Positions 33,974 through 43,261 of a stretch of 44,041 nucleotides of DNA are shown in pieces (positions within the stretch are counted from its first letter, which is position 1; every line of letters begins with the position of its first letter). A model generated the notes under the pieces. That model was not told the origin of the DNA. It ran no database searches and saw nothing but the letters and a program-made list of their open reading frames with translations. Both the position numbers and the translations under genes were made by a program. The DNA comes from an uncultured Romboutsia sp. (GTDB taxonomy: Bacteria > Bacillota > Clostridia > Peptostreptococcales > Peptostreptococcaceae): positions 1 to 44,041 of the forward strand of contig CAJFPU010000005.1 in the NCBI GenBank assembly GCA_904418825.1. The letters run 5' to 3'.

Positions 33974-34002
33974 ATTATAAACTAATTTTATTTTTTTTTC
34001 AA
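33974..34002 (-). promoter_or_regulatory. Strong sigma-A promoter of rpsU
   Basis: On the minus strand TTGAAA (34002-33997), exactly 17 bases, TATAAT (33979-33974). The start would be near 33967. Confidence 0.7.
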
Positions 34003-34038
34003 GTATTTTTCATTAATAACGTACTATTTTTAACTAGT

Positions 34039-34389
34039 TTATTTTTCCATAGCCTCATATAAAGGTAATTTTTTACCTGCTAATATATGATAATGGATAT
34101 GTTTAACTTCTTGACCACCATCATGACCACAGTTATTTATAATTCTAAAGCCAGCCTTATCAAATCCTTTATCTCTAGCTATATTATTAATAACATTATG
34201 AATATGTGCTATTATGTCCATTTCATTTTCTGGTATATCAATTATACTTTCATAATGTTTTTTCGGTATAACTAATATATGATATGGCGCTAGCGGATTT
34301 ATATCATTAAAAGCTAATACTTTATCATCTTCATAAACTTTATTAGATGGTATTTCTCCATTTATTATTTTACAAAATATACAACTCAT
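34039..34389 (-). CDS. HIT-family (HinT-like) nucleotide hydrolase
   Basis: A 116-residue histidine-triad protein. Hallmarks are CIFCKIINGEIPS at the start, YHILVIPKKHYESI, the GHDGGQEVKHIHYHILAG block with the HxHxH triad, and catalytic His in that block. The family cleaves adenosine 5'-phosphoramidates. GGGG precedes the ATG. It follows mtaB? no: it lies downstream of mtaB on the minus strand, 27 bases after its stop, so it probably shares that transcript. Confidence 0.92.
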   Translation of the reverse strand: MSCIFCKIINGEIPSNKVYEDDKVLAFNDINPLAPYHILVIPKKHYESIIDIPENEMDIIAHIHNVINNIARDKGFDKAGFRIINNCGHDGGQEVKHIHYHILAGKKLPLYEAMEK

Positions 34390-34416
34390 TAAAATACATC
34401 CCCTTCTAAATAAAAA

Positions 34417-35718
34417 TTATATTAAAATACCTTCTACATATTCATCTCTTATATCTGTTAATTTAACTTTTAAAATTTCTCCATGTATATCTTTATCACT
34501 TTTAACTACAACTCTTATATAATTAGGTGTTAATCCTTCATAAGTATTTTCTGCTATGCTTTGTTCAAATAGTACATCTACTTCTTGTCCTATAAATCTG
34601 CCTGCAAATTTATTGAAGTTTTCTTTATTTAAATTTAAAAGTTTATCACTTCTTAATTGCTTCATTTGTGGATCTATTTGGTTTTCCATAGTAGCTGCTG
34701 GAGTACCTTTTCTTGGAGAATATTTAAATACGTGCATTTGAGATAATTCTATCTCTTTTAAGAATTCATATGTGCTTTTGAATTCATCATTAGTTTCTCC
34801 AGGAAATCCTACTATTACATCAGTAGTTATTGCTACATTAGGTATATTTTCTCTTAATCTATCTACTATTTCTTTGTACTCTTTTGTAGTATATCTTCTA
34901 TTCATTCTCTTTAAAGTCTCATCACAACCACTTTGTAATGATAAATGATAATGAGGACATACTTTTTTCATTTTAGAAACCTCACTTACAAATTCATCTG
35001 TAAATAATACTGGTTCCACTGAACTTAATCTTATTCTTTCAATTCCATCTATTTCATTTATAGCTTTAATTACAGTTAATAGATTTATACTTTCATCTTT
35101 TACATCTTTTCCATAAGATGCAACATGTATACCAGTTAAAACTACTTCTTTATATCCATTTAATACTAATTTTTCAACTTCTGATACTATACTTTCTAAA
35201 TCTCTACTTCTTACTTTTCCACCTCTTGCATAAGGTATTATACAGTAAGTACAAAATCTATCGCATCCATCTTGTATTTTTATAAATGCTCTAGTTCTTC
35301 CATTTGTTTGACTTATTTCTATTTCTTCAAATGCTCTAACCTTCATTATATCATCAACTGTACTTGCTTTTTTACTAGCATCAAGTTTTTTAATTTCTTC
35401 AACTATTTGTCTTCTTTCATTAGTTCCCATAACTAAGTTTACTTCTTCTATTTCAAGTATTTCTTCTGGAGATACTTGAGAATAACATCCTACAACAGCT
35501 ATTATAGCATCTGGATTTTTCTTTTTCATTCTTCTTATATATTGACGTGATTTTCTATCACTCATATGAGTTACTGTACATGTATTTATTACATAAACAT
35601 CTGCAAAATCTTCACTATCAACTTGAGTGTATCCTTCTTTTTTAAACATTTCAAGCATAGCTTCAGTTTCATATTGGTTTACTTTACATCCTAATGTGTA
35701 AAAAGCTACTTTTTTCAT
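34417..35718 (-). CDS. mtaB: tRNA t6A37 methylthiotransferase MtaB
   Basis: A 433-residue radical-SAM methylthiotransferase. The N-terminal cluster cysteines are Cys11, Cys47 and Cys78; the radical-SAM cysteines are Cys152, Cys156 and Cys159 (GCDRFCTYC). A C-terminal TRAM domain (about 370-433) follows. MtaB adds a methylthio group to t6A37 of tRNAs reading ANN codons. The ATG follows the rsmE stop directly, with GGAGG in the rsmE end as ribosome site, so the pair is tightly coupled. Confidence 0.93.
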   Translation of the reverse strand: MKKVAFYTLGCKVNQYETEAMLEMFKKEGYTQVDSEDFADVYVINTCTVTHMSDRKSRQYIRRMKKKNPDAIIAVVGCYSQVSPEEILEIEEVNLVMGTNERRQIVEEIKKLDASKKASTVDDIMKVRAFEEIEISQTNGRTRAFIKIQDGCDRFCTYCIIPYARGGKVRSRDLESIVSEVEKLVLNGYKEVVLTGIHVASYGKDVKDESINLLTVIKAINEIDGIERIRLSSVEPVLFTDEFVSEVSKMKKVCPHYHLSLQSGCDETLKRMNRRYTTKEYKEIVDRLRENIPNVAITTDVIVGFPGETNDEFKSTYEFLKEIELSQMHVFKYSPRKGTPAATMENQIDPQMKQLRSDKLLNLNKENFNKFAGRFIGQEVDVLFEQSIAENTYEGLTPNYIRVVVKSDKDIHGEILKVKLTDIRDEYVEGILI

Positions 35719-36471
35719 TTATTCGTCGCCTCCTAAGTCGCTTAATTCATATAATACTATAGAAGATGCTACAAGTGATGCAGTTTCTGTTCTTAAGATT
35801 CTAGGTCCTAAAGATACTGATTTTCCATCAATCTCTTCTATAGCTTCTATTTCGCTTTCTTCAAATCCACCTTCTGGACCAACAAAGATTCCCATAGTAT
35901 TTATATTTACACCTTTTATTACTTGTTTAATCGATTTTGTTCTTTCATTTTCATAAGGTGCTATATTTAAATCATTATTTTTCATATCTTCTAAAGCTTC
36001 TTTAAAGTTTAAAATACCTCTTAATTTAGGTATTTTACCTCTTTTACTTTGTTTTGCAGCTTCGTATATTATACGTTCCCATCTTTCAAGTTTTTTATCT
36101 TCTTTTTTATCATCTACTTTAGATACACTTCTCTTAGTTTGAACAAGTACTATTTCATCTACACCAACTTCAGTAAGCTTTTGAAGTATCATTTCCATTT
36201 TAGGCCCTTTAGGTAAACCTTGATATACTTTGATTTTTAAATCTGATTCTCTTTTTATATCAATTTTTTCTAGTATATTTAAATTTATAAAAGACTTATC
36301 TATATCAGTTATTTCACATACATATTCATTATTATCATTATCACAAACTTCTAACTTTTCTCCAATTTTGCATCTAAGAACCTTAGAAATATGTTTTACA
36401 TCTTCACCTTCAATAATACAACTATTAGTATCTAAATTAATATTTTGCTTTTTTACAAAAAATCTATCCAT
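35719..36471 (-). CDS. rsmE: 16S rRNA m3U1498 methyltransferase RsmE
   Basis: A 250-residue SPOUT methyltransferase with the RsmE pattern: an N-terminal PUA-like domain (MDRFFVKKQNINLDTNSCII), then GLPKGPKMEMILQKLTEVGVDEIV, VGPEGGFEESEIEAI and SLGPRILRTETASLVASSIV that form the knot. It methylates N3 of U1498 in 16S rRNA. AGGTG precedes the ATG; it lies eight bases after the prmA stop. Confidence 0.95.
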   Translation of the reverse strand: MDRFFVKKQNINLDTNSCIIEGEDVKHISKVLRCKIGEKLEVCDNDNNEYVCEITDIDKSFINLNILEKIDIKRESDLKIKVYQGLPKGPKMEMILQKLTEVGVDEIVLVQTKRSVSKVDDKKEDKKLERWERIIYEAAKQSKRGKIPKLRGILNFKEALEDMKNNDLNIAPYENERTKSIKQVIKGVNINTMGIFVGPEGGFEESEIEAIEEIDGKSVSLGPRILRTETASLVASSIVLYELSDLGGDE

Positions 36472-36479
36472 AAAATCAC

Positions 36480-37418
36480 CTACTTAATTTTCGAAACTAT
36501 AGCATTCCATTCACCTAAAGATTGTACTTCTATAACCTCAAGTCCATTTTCTTCTAAAGATGCTTTAACCTCATCTACTTTAGCGTGTATTATTCCTGAT
36601 GATATAAATACTGCATCATCTTTCATAAAGTTTTTAATATCCTTAGCTAATATCTTTATTATATCTGCTATTATATTTGCTACAACTATATCAGCTTTAT
36701 CATTTACAACCTCCATAAGATTTCCATGTAAAGCCTTAACCTTATCTTCTACCTTATTTAATTCTATATTTTCTTTAGATACTTTAACAGCTACCTCATC
36801 TAAATCTACTGCTAATACATCATTAGCTCCAAGTTTTGCTGCTGCTATAGCAAGTATTCCACTACCACAACCTATATCAAATACTTTAGAATCTTCTTTA
36901 ACATACTTTTCTAATTGTTGTATACACATAGTAGTTGTTTCATGTGTACCTGTACCAAAAGCCATACCTGGATCTAATTCTATTATTAAATCTTCATCTT
37001 TAGCTTCATAATCTTCCCAAGTTGGCTTAACTACAACTTTTTCACCTACTTTTGTTGGCTTATAATAATTTTTCCATTCATTTGCCCAATCTTCTTCATC
37101 AACCTGAGATAACTCTACTATAGCATCTCCTATATCTATACCAAATTCTTTTAATCCATTTATTTTTTCTTTTATTAAGTTTATATCTTCAGTTACATCT
37201 CTTTCTTCTGTTATGTAAGTTTTTATTATAACTCCATCATATCCACTATTAAATATTTCCTCTTCTACAAAATCCCAATCATATTCATTTTTCTTTTGGA
37301 ATTTAAAATCTTTTGGATCTTCTATTGACACTCCACCTACATTTTGTTCGTATAATATATTTGTTACAGCTTCAACTGCTTCAGTTGTCGTTTTTATTGT
37401 TATTTCAGTCCATTTCAT
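36480..37418 (-). CDS. prmA: Ribosomal protein L11 methyltransferase PrmA
   Basis: A 312-residue PrmA with an N-terminal substrate-recognition domain (about 1-110, MKWTEITIKTTTEAVEAV) and a class I SAM domain starting at DPGMAFGTGTHETT, with motif I VFDIGCGSGILAIAAAKLGA. The NIIADI motif corresponds to the NxxA active-site segment. It trimethylates L11. It commonly follows dnaJ; here three genes intervene. Confidence 0.94.
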   Translation of the reverse strand: MKWTEITIKTTTEAVEAVTNILYEQNVGGVSIEDPKDFKFQKKNEYDWDFVEEEIFNSGYDGVIIKTYITEERDVTEDINLIKEKINGLKEFGIDIGDAIVELSQVDEEDWANEWKNYYKPTKVGEKVVVKPTWEDYEAKDEDLIIELDPGMAFGTGTHETTTMCIQQLEKYVKEDSKVFDIGCGSGILAIAAAKLGANDVLAVDLDEVAVKVSKENIELNKVEDKVKALHGNLMEVVNDKADIVVANIIADIIKILAKDIKNFMKDDAVFISSGIIHAKVDEVKASLEENGLEVIEVQSLGEWNAIVSKIK

Positions 37419-37594
37419 TTACTGATACCTTCCTTTGTCATAATTTCGTCTTTTAAGTAAATTTTATTATATCATATTTATTATTATCTTTAATAATATT
37501 CTTTTATACTTTTACCATCATTCTTTTATAATAATAAAATTTATATATTTTTCTCAATATAAATTCATTATATTTTTTACATAAAAATAAATAT

Positions 37595-37631
37595 AAAATT
37601 AAGAGGGAACTAATAGCTCCCTCTTAATTTT
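37595..37631. terminator. Terminator of rubrerythrin-DUF1540 unit
   Basis: A 14-bp stem (37595-37608 with 37618-37631, core AAGAGGGA/TCCCTCTT) with T-rich tails on both strands, just after the stop at 37636. Confidence 0.8.
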
Positions 37632-37635
37632 ATAT

Positions 37636-37953
37636 TTATTTTGTCTTAAATGTAGAGCATATAGCTTCTGTATATAATCTTACATCATTACCGCTTACTT
37701 GTATATTATCTGCATTACATAATTTATTATTGTTATAAGTACATGTTTCTGCACTACATACTATACAATCACAAGGACCATCTGTATTAGTATTATTAGT
37801 TAAAGTTGAATAATGTTGTTTATCAAGAAAAGAACCACAGCACGTTTCATTTGCATTAGATGCTCCTTCTCCTCCTACATTTATACGATTTGCATAACAA
37901 ACTCCTGTACTATTGTGAGAACAATTATTAACACTGCAATTTATTTTATTCAT
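37636..37953 (-). CDS. Double DUF1540 cysteine-rich protein
   Basis: A 105-residue protein of two DUF1540 modules. The first has INCSVNNCSHNSTGVCYANRI and a later CCGSF. The second has CDCIVCSAETCTYNNNKLCNA and a final AICSTF. The Cys spacing in each suggests a small metal-binding or disulfide knot. DUF1540 proteins are common in clostridia and have no defined role. It starts 27 bases after rubrerythrin, with an AGGAGG site, so it is likely part of an oxidative-stress operon. Confidence 0.85.
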   Translation of the reverse strand: MNKINCSVNNCSHNSTGVCYANRINVGGEGASNANETCCGSFLDKQHYSTLTNNTNTDGPCDCIVCSAETCTYNNNKLCNADNIQVSGNDVRLYTEAICSTFKTK

Positions 37954-37980
37954 ATTAATACCTCCTATATATTTTTTATT

Positions 37981-38526
37981 TTATTTAGAAAAATATCTAT
38001 CTAATAAACCTTTAAAAACTCTACCATGTCTAGCTTCATCCTTACACATTTCATGAACAGTATCATGTATAGCATCTAAATTATGTTTTTTAGCAAGTCC
38101 TGCTAAATCTTTTTTTCCTGAACAAGCACCAAATTCAGCTTCAACCCTAGCTGATAAGTTTGATTTAGTATCTGGCATAACAACTTCTCCTAATATCTCT
38201 GCAAATTTTGCAGCATGTTCAGCTTCTTCATATGCTATTCTTGTATAAGCTTCTGCAACTTCAGGATATCCTTCTCTATCTGCTTGACGAGCCATAGCTA
38301 AATACATACCAACTTCAGTACATTCGCCTATAAAGTTTGCTCTTAAACCTTCTATTATTTCTTTATCTATATCTTTTGCTATTCCAATTCTATGTTCATC
38401 TGCCCACTGCATTTCACCCTGAACCTCTTCAAACTTATCTGATCCAACTTTACAAATTGGACAAATATCTGGTGGAGTGTTACCTTCATGTATATATCCA
38501 CATACTATACATATATATTTTTTCAT
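37981..38526 (-). CDS. Reverse rubrerythrin
   Basis: A 181-residue protein with a rubredoxin domain first (Cys6, Cys9, Cys22, Cys25 in CIVCG and CPICK) and a ferritin-like diiron domain after it (about 55-181, with [31 protein letters not shown] and [11 protein letters not shown]). This domain order is the reverse rubrerythrin found in clostridia, an NADH-linked oxygen and peroxide reductase. It sits behind a terminator-like hairpin in its leader. GAGGTG precedes the ATG. Confidence 0.92.
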   Translation of the reverse strand: MKKYICIVCGYIHEGNTPPDICPICKVGSDKFEEVQGEMQWADEHRIGIAKDIDKEIIEGLRANFIGECTEVGMYLAMARQADREGYPEVAEAYTRIAYEEAEHAAKFAEILGEVVMPDTKSNLSARVEAEFGACSGKKDLAGLAKKHNLDAIHDTVHEMCKDEARHGRVFKGLLDRYFSK

Positions 38527-38545
38527 AATTTCACCTCAATTTAAA

Positions 38546-38585
38546 AAACTTTATTTACAAATAATTACGGGTGTAAATAAAGTTT
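38546..38585 (-). promoter_or_regulatory. Attenuator-like hairpin in rubrerythrin leader
   Basis: A perfect 14-bp stem (38546-38559 with 38572-38585) with a 12-base loop is followed on the minus strand by six T, then the rubrerythrin ribosome site. No minus-strand gene lies upstream for it to terminate. Confidence 0.55.
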
Positions 38586-38743
38586 ATATTTATAATATCA
38601 ATTAAAGTATTTGTTATTTGTATATTATTTATTCATATATCTCAAAATAAAAATTTTCATTATAAATTAACATTTGATTAGCAATTTATACTATTATTAA
38701 TAGTAAGTGTAATTTAGTATAAAAAAAGAGGGGGAAGCTTATT

Positions 38744-39289
38744 ATGTATAGATATGAATCATTAAAATTATTTAATGATATTAGTAAAATATCAAATAAA
38801 TATAAATCTTGGACTCTTAAAAATAATTCTACTGAAGTAAAATATAATAGAATATTAAAAGAATCATTAAACTACCATAATTCTAGAATAAATCATATAA
38901 AAGAAAAGTATGATTTTTTATCTAATCAAACTAAAAATGAATTAAAGAATAAAAGTAAAGATGAGCTACATAAAATATTAGATATATTTAATAACTTTTC
39001 TTATAAACAGTTTTTAAGTCTAAAAAATATCGATATTGAATCTACTACAGTTAAAGCTGTAATGTTATCAACAATAGATGAGCTATCTCTTATAAATGAA
39101 TCTATAAGAAAAAAAGAGTATTTAAAAAAACAAAACTTATATTTTGATATATATGAACAAGTAGCTTTAAGTGCATTTATAACTTTTTTATCATTAAAAG
39201 ATATGAATATAATAAAGCAAAATGAGATAAATAATTTATCACAAGCTATATTTACCCAAATTCAAGCTATAGCTATTTCCTCTATATAA
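38744..39289 (+). CDS. Unrecognised helical 181-residue protein
   Basis: I do not recognise this family. It is rich in Lys, Asn, Ser and Ile and predicted helical almost throughout, with no signal peptide, cysteine or known motif. The ribosome site is an unusually G-rich AGAGGGGG before the ATG at 38744. It is divergent from rubrerythrin and convergent with dnaJ, with which it shares a bidirectional terminator. Its helical length and basic charge would suit a ferritin-like or DNA-associated bundle, but no diiron residues are evident. Confidence 0.6.
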   Translation: MYRYESLKLFNDISKISNKYKSWTLKNNSTEVKYNRILKESLNYHNSRINHIKEKYDFLSNQTKNELKNKSKDELHKILDIFNNFSYKQFLSLKNIDIESTTVKAVMLSTIDELSLINESIRKKEYLKKQNLYFDIYEQVALSAFITFLSLKDMNIIKQNEINNLSQAIFTQIQAIAISSI

Positions 39290-39320
39290 AAAGTTCTAGG
39301 ATAAACTCCTAGAACTTTTT
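39288..39320. terminator. Bidirectional terminator between dnaJ and its convergent neighbour
   Basis: A 13-bp stem AAAAAGTTCTAGG/CCTAGAACTTTTT with a seven-base loop; T-runs on both strands. Confidence 0.9.
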
Positions 39321-39323
39321 TAT

Positions 39324-40478
39324 TTATTTCTTTTTAAATAAATTTTCTATTTTTCTACCAAAAGAGCTCTTTTTCTCATGAACATCTTCTCCGCATTCTG
39401 CAGCAAATTGTCTTAAAAGGTCTTTTTGCTTTTCATTTAGTTTCTTAGGAGTATCAACTATAACTTTTACATATTGATCTCCTCTAGAGTTTCCTCTAAG
39501 TTTTGGAATTCCTTTTTCTCTTAATCTAAATACAGTTCCTGTTTGAGTTCCTTCTGGGATAGTATATTTAACCTTACCATCTAAAGTTGGAACTTCTATT
39601 TCATCACCTAATGCAGCTTGGCTAAATGTTATAGGCATTTCAAAGTATATGTCAAATCCATCTCTAGTAAATAATGAATGAGGTTTTACATTTACAACTA
39701 TATATAAATCTCCTCTTGGACCACCCTTACTTCCAACTTCACCTTGTCCTCCTAGTTTGATCATTTGACCATCATCAATACCTGCTGGTATATCTACTTC
39801 TATAGTTTTTACCTTTCTAACACTTCCTTTACCTGAACACTTAGTACATGGAGTTTCTAAAACTTCTCCATCTCCACCACAAGTTGAACAAGTTCTTGAA
39901 CTTGCTATATTACCAAATGGAGTTCTTTGTACTGTTCTAACTTCCCCTTGACCATGACATGTAGGACAAGTTTTTTTAGATGTTCCAGGTTTTGCTCCAC
40001 TACCATGACATTCACTACATTCTTCACTTCTATTTACTTTTATAGATGCCTTTTTACCAAATGCTGCTTCTTCAAAGCTTATATTTACAGTTTGTCTTAT
40101 ATCCTCTCCACGTTCTGGACCTCTTCTTCTAGGTCTTGAGCCACCGCCAAAACCTCCTCCAAATATATCTCCGAATATATCTCCAAACATATCTTCAAAT
40201 CCGCCACCGCTAAAACCTTGGCCTCCGAATCCACCAAAGCCTCCTTGGCCATTTACACCTTCATGTCCAAATTGGTCATAGTTTTGTCTTTTAGTTGCAT
40301 CTGATAGTACTTCATATGCTTCATTTACTTCTTTGAATTTTTCTTCTGCTTCTTTATTATCTGGATTTCTATCTGGATGGTATTTCATAGCTAGCTTTCT
40401 ATATGCCTTTTTTATCGCTTGTTCATCAGCATTTTTGTCTACACCTAATACCTCATAATAATCTCTTTTAGTACTCAA
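39324..40478 (-). CDS. dnaJ: Chaperone DnaJ
   Basis: A 384-residue type I DnaJ: J domain with HPD (KYHPDRNPD), a Gly/Phe region, four zinc-finger repeats ([32 protein letters not shown]) and C-terminal substrate-binding domains. It delivers clients to DnaK and stimulates its ATPase. I place the start at the TTG at 40478, just after AAGGTGG; 384 residues is a usual DnaJ length. The open frame upstream to 40628 runs through a terminator and a GC-rich element and is not part of DnaJ. Confidence 0.95.
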   Translation of the reverse strand: MSTKRDYYEVLGVDKNADEQAIKKAYRKLAMKYHPDRNPDNKEAEEKFKEVNEAYEVLSDATKRQNYDQFGHEGVNGQGGFGGFGGQGFSGGGFEDMFGDIFGDIFGGGFGGGSRPRRRGPERGEDIRQTVNISFEEAAFGKKASIKVNRSEECSECHGSGAKPGTSKKTCPTCHGQGEVRTVQRTPFGNIASSRTCSTCGGDGEVLETPCTKCSGKGSVRKVKTIEVDIPAGIDDGQMIKLGGQGEVGSKGGPRGDLYIVVNVKPHSLFTRDGFDIYFEMPITFSQAALGDEIEVPTLDGKVKYTIPEGTQTGTVFRLREKGIPKLRGNSRGDQYVKVIVDTPKKLNEKQKDLLRQFAAECGEDVHEKKSSFGRKIENLFKKK

Positions 40479-40496
40479 TTTTGTCACCACCTTAAA

Positions 40497-40570
40497 TTTA
40501 CAAAAACTCGCTTCGCTCATATCGCCAACGATATATCCTTGTTCCCACCACTGATATATCCGTTGCTTAA
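40497..40570 (-). repeat. GC-rich element before dnaJ, possible dispersed repeat
   Basis: About 75 bases, far richer in G and C than the surroundings. It contains GGATATATC twice (about 25 bases apart), the palindrome ATATCG-TTGG-CGATAT and GAGCGAAGCGAG. The last looks like sequence I recall from clostridial intergenic repeats, but I cannot confirm that. It lies between the dnaK terminator and the dnaJ ribosome site. Confidence 0.4.
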
Positions 40571-40571
40571 A

Positions 40572-40610
40572 CAAAAACATAGCTTGTAGAATATCAATAC
40601 TACAAGCTAT
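40572..40610 (-). terminator. Intrinsic terminator between dnaK and dnaJ
   Basis: On the minus strand ATAGCTTGTAG pairs perfectly with CTACAAGCTAT over a ten-base loop, then GTTTTTGTTT. It would reduce dnaJ relative to dnaK transcription. Confidence 0.8.
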
Positions 40611-40716
40611 TATCATTATTTTAAGCATTCAATTTCATTATTAATGATACAATGCTTATGAAAAGATACTCTTTTCTTATATATTAATTATATACAAATA
40701 TGTCTATATTTGTAAC

Positions 40717-42555
40717 CTATTTTTCATCATTTACTTCTGTAAAATCAGCATCAACTATATTATCATCTTGTGGTCCAGCTTGTTCTTGACCAGCATTTGC
40801 TTGTTGCTCAGCTTGAGCTTGTTGATACATTTGCTCAGATATCTTATGGAACTTGTTCATTACTTCGTCCATAGCTTTTTTGATTTCTTCAGCAGTAGCA
40901 CTTTCTTTTTCTTTAACAGCTTTTAATTCAGCTATTGCAGATTCTATTTGAGATTTATCATCAGCACTTACTTTATCACCAAGTTCATTTAATGTTTTTT
41001 CTGTTTGGTATATAGTAGAGTCAGCTTGATTTAATGCTTCTATTCTATCTTTCTTTTGTTTATCAGCTTCTGCATTCATTTCAGCTTCTTTTACTTTTCT
41101 TTCTATTTCTTCTTCACTTAAGTTAGTTCCTGAAGTTATAGTTACTTTTTGTTCTTTTCCAGTTCCTAAATCTTTAGCAGTAACGTGAACTATACCGTTA
41201 GCATCTATATCGAAAGTAACTTCTATTTGAGGTATTCCTCTTGGTGCTGGTGGTATATCAGTTAATTGGAATCTACCTAAAGTTGTATTGTCATAAGACA
41301 TACTTCTTTCACCTTGAAGTACATGTATATCAACAGCAGTTTGGTTATCTGCAGCAGTTGAGAATACTTGTGATTTCTTAGTTGGTATTGTTGTATTTCT
41401 TTCTATTATCTTAGTCATTACGTTACCCATAGTTTCTATACCTAAAGATAATGGAGTAACATCAAGAAGTAATAAATCATTAACTTCTCCAGTTAAAACA
41501 CCAGCTTGTATAGCAGCACCTGCAGCAACACATTCATCTGGGTTTATACCTTTGTGTGGTTCTTTTCCTATAAACTTCTTAACAGCTTCTTGAACAGCTG
41601 GTATTCTTGTTGATCCACCAACTAATAATACATCATCTATATCAGATGTAGAAAGACCAGCATCTTGTAATGCTCTTCTTGTTGGTTCCATAGTTTTTTC
41701 TACTAAATGAGCAGTTAACTCATCAAATTTAGCTCTAGTTATATCTATTGTTAAGTGTTTTGGACCTTCAGCAGTAGCTGTTATGAAAGGTAAGTTTACG
41801 TTAGTTGTCATTGTTGATGATAACTCTTTCTTAGCCTTTTCAGCAGCTTCTTTTAATCTTTGAAGAGCCATTTTATCATTTCTTAAGTCAACACCTTCAG
41901 TTTTCTTGAATTCTTCAGCTAAGTAATCTATTAATACTTGGTCAAAGTCATCTCCACCAAGTCTGTTGTTACCTGCAGTAGCTAAAACTTCAAATGTTCC
42001 ATCTCCTATTTCAAGTATAGAAACGTCGAATGTTCCTCCACCTAAGTCAAATACTAATACTTTCTTTTCTTGATCTAATTTATCTAAACCATAAGCAAGA
42101 GCTGCTGCTGTTGGCTCATTTATTATTCTCTTAACATCAAGACCTGCTATTCTACCTGCATCTTTAGTTGCTTGTCTTTGAGCATCTGTAAAGTATGCTG
42201 GAACTGTTATAACAGCTTCTTTAACAGGTTGACCTAAGTAAGCTTCTGCATCAGCTTTTAATTTTTGTAAAGTTATAGCTGATATTTCTTGTGGGGTATA
42301 TCCTTTACCATCTATATCAACTTTATAGTCTGTTCCCATATGAGTTTTTATAGATATTATTGTTCTATCTGCATTTGTAACTGCTTGTCTTTTTGCAGGT
42401 TCTCCTACTATTCTATCTCCATCTTTAGTGAAAGCTACTACTGATGGAGTAGTTCTCATACCTTCTGCATTTGTTATTACTTGTGGTTCTCCACCTTCAA
42501 GTACTGCAACACAAGAGTTAGTTGTTCCTAAATCTATTCCTATTACTTTTGACAT
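40717..42555 (-). CDS. dnaK: Chaperone DnaK (Hsp70)
   Basis: A 612-residue Hsp70: ATPase domain with [29 protein letters not shown] and [16 protein letters not shown], a substrate-binding beta domain, and a helical lid with a Gln/Ala-rich tail ending VDADFTEV. It folds and refolds proteins with DnaJ and GrpE. The length and tail match Gram-positive DnaK, which lacks a segment of the ATPase domain found in proteobacteria. The ATG follows AGGAGG. Confidence 0.98.
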   Translation of the reverse strand: MSKVIGIDLGTTNSCVAVLEGGEPQVITNAEGMRTTPSVVAFTKDGDRIVGEPAKRQAVTNADRTIISIKTHMGTDYKVDIDGKGYTPQEISAITLQKLKADAEAYLGQPVKEAVITVPAYFTDAQRQATKDAGRIAGLDVKRIINEPTAAALAYGLDKLDQEKKVLVFDLGGGTFDVSILEIGDGTFEVLATAGNNRLGGDDFDQVLIDYLAEEFKKTEGVDLRNDKMALQRLKEAAEKAKKELSSTMTTNVNLPFITATAEGPKHLTIDITRAKFDELTAHLVEKTMEPTRRALQDAGLSTSDIDDVLLVGGSTRIPAVQEAVKKFIGKEPHKGINPDECVAAGAAIQAGVLTGEVNDLLLLDVTPLSLGIETMGNVMTKIIERNTTIPTKKSQVFSTAADNQTAVDIHVLQGERSMSYDNTTLGRFQLTDIPPAPRGIPQIEVTFDIDANGIVHVTAKDLGTGKEQKVTITSGTNLSEEEIERKVKEAEMNAEADKQKKDRIEALNQADSTIYQTEKTLNELGDKVSADDKSQIESAIAELKAVKEKESATAEEIKKAMDEVMNKFHKISEQMYQQAQAEQQANAGQEQAGPQDDNIVDADFTEVNDEK

Positions 42556-42679
42556 AATACTTTTCCTCCTATATCTATATATAAATCTATTGATTTATTT
42601 AATAGTGTAAATTTTTATAGTTTAAAATTTAATTAAACTTTTATATTCAAGCTTCATTAAAATGAAGTTTTTAACTTAA

Positions 42680-43243
42680 TTAGCAAGAAACCTTAACCAT
42701 ACTTGCTCTTAATACTTTATTTCCTAGTTTATATCCTTTTTGAAGTACCATAACAACTTTATTTGGTTCAACTCCTTCTACACTTTCTTGCATTACTGCT
42801 AAATGTAAGTTAGGATCAAAATCAGCATCTTGTGCTTCAATTTCTTCTACACCAAATTTGATTATAATATCTTTTAATTGCTTATAAACTAATTCTACAC
42901 CTTTAAACATAGTATCTTCTTTGTCTGTACAAGCTTCTAATGCTCTTTCCATACTATCTATAACAGGTATTAATTCATTTAGTATTTTTTCATTAGCAAA
43001 CATACCTATAGTTTCTTTTTCTTGTTGAGTTCTTCTTCTATAGTTTGCATATTCTGCTTGAAGTCTTTTATATTGATCATTAAGAGCATCCATTTCTTCT
43101 CTTAATTTTTTTTCCTCAAGTTTTTCATCTATATCAACTACATTCTCTTGATTCTCTTCAGTAGTTTCTTCATTCTCAACTACTTCTTCTTGAACTTCAT
43201 CTTTAACTATTTCTTCTTCTAAGACAGTATCCTTATGTTCCAA
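42680..43243 (-). CDS. grpE: Nucleotide exchange factor GrpE
   Basis: A 187-residue GrpE. A Glu/Val-rich disordered N-terminus (about 1-45) precedes a long coiled coil (about 46-100, with DQYKRLQAEYANYRRRT) and the beta-wing domain ending VLQKGYKLGNKVLRASMVKV. It releases ADP from DnaK. The start is TTG at 43243 with GAGGGGTG upstream. It lies 18 bases after the hrcA stop. Confidence 0.95.
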   Translation of the reverse strand: MEHKDTVLEEEIVKDEVQEEVVENEETTEENQENVVDIDEKLEEKKLREEMDALNDQYKRLQAEYANYRRRTQQEKETIGMFANEKILNELIPVIDSMERALEACTDKEDTMFKGVELVYKQLKDIIIKFGVEEIEAQDADFDPNLHLAVMQESVEGVEPNKVVMVLQKGYKLGNKVLRASMVKVSC

Positions 43244-43261
43244 TACACTGCACCCCTCAAT

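Noticed and set aside
40479-40628. N-terminal extension of DnaJ by 50 residues
   Set aside because: The frame is open but runs through a terminator hairpin and GC-rich element. DnaJ starts normally at the TTG at 40478, with a ribosome site and usual length.
40479-40716. CIRCE operator between dnaK and dnaJ
   Set aside because: No TTAGCACTC-N9-GAGTGCTAA or close variant is present. CIRCE should lie upstream of hrcA beyond the window.
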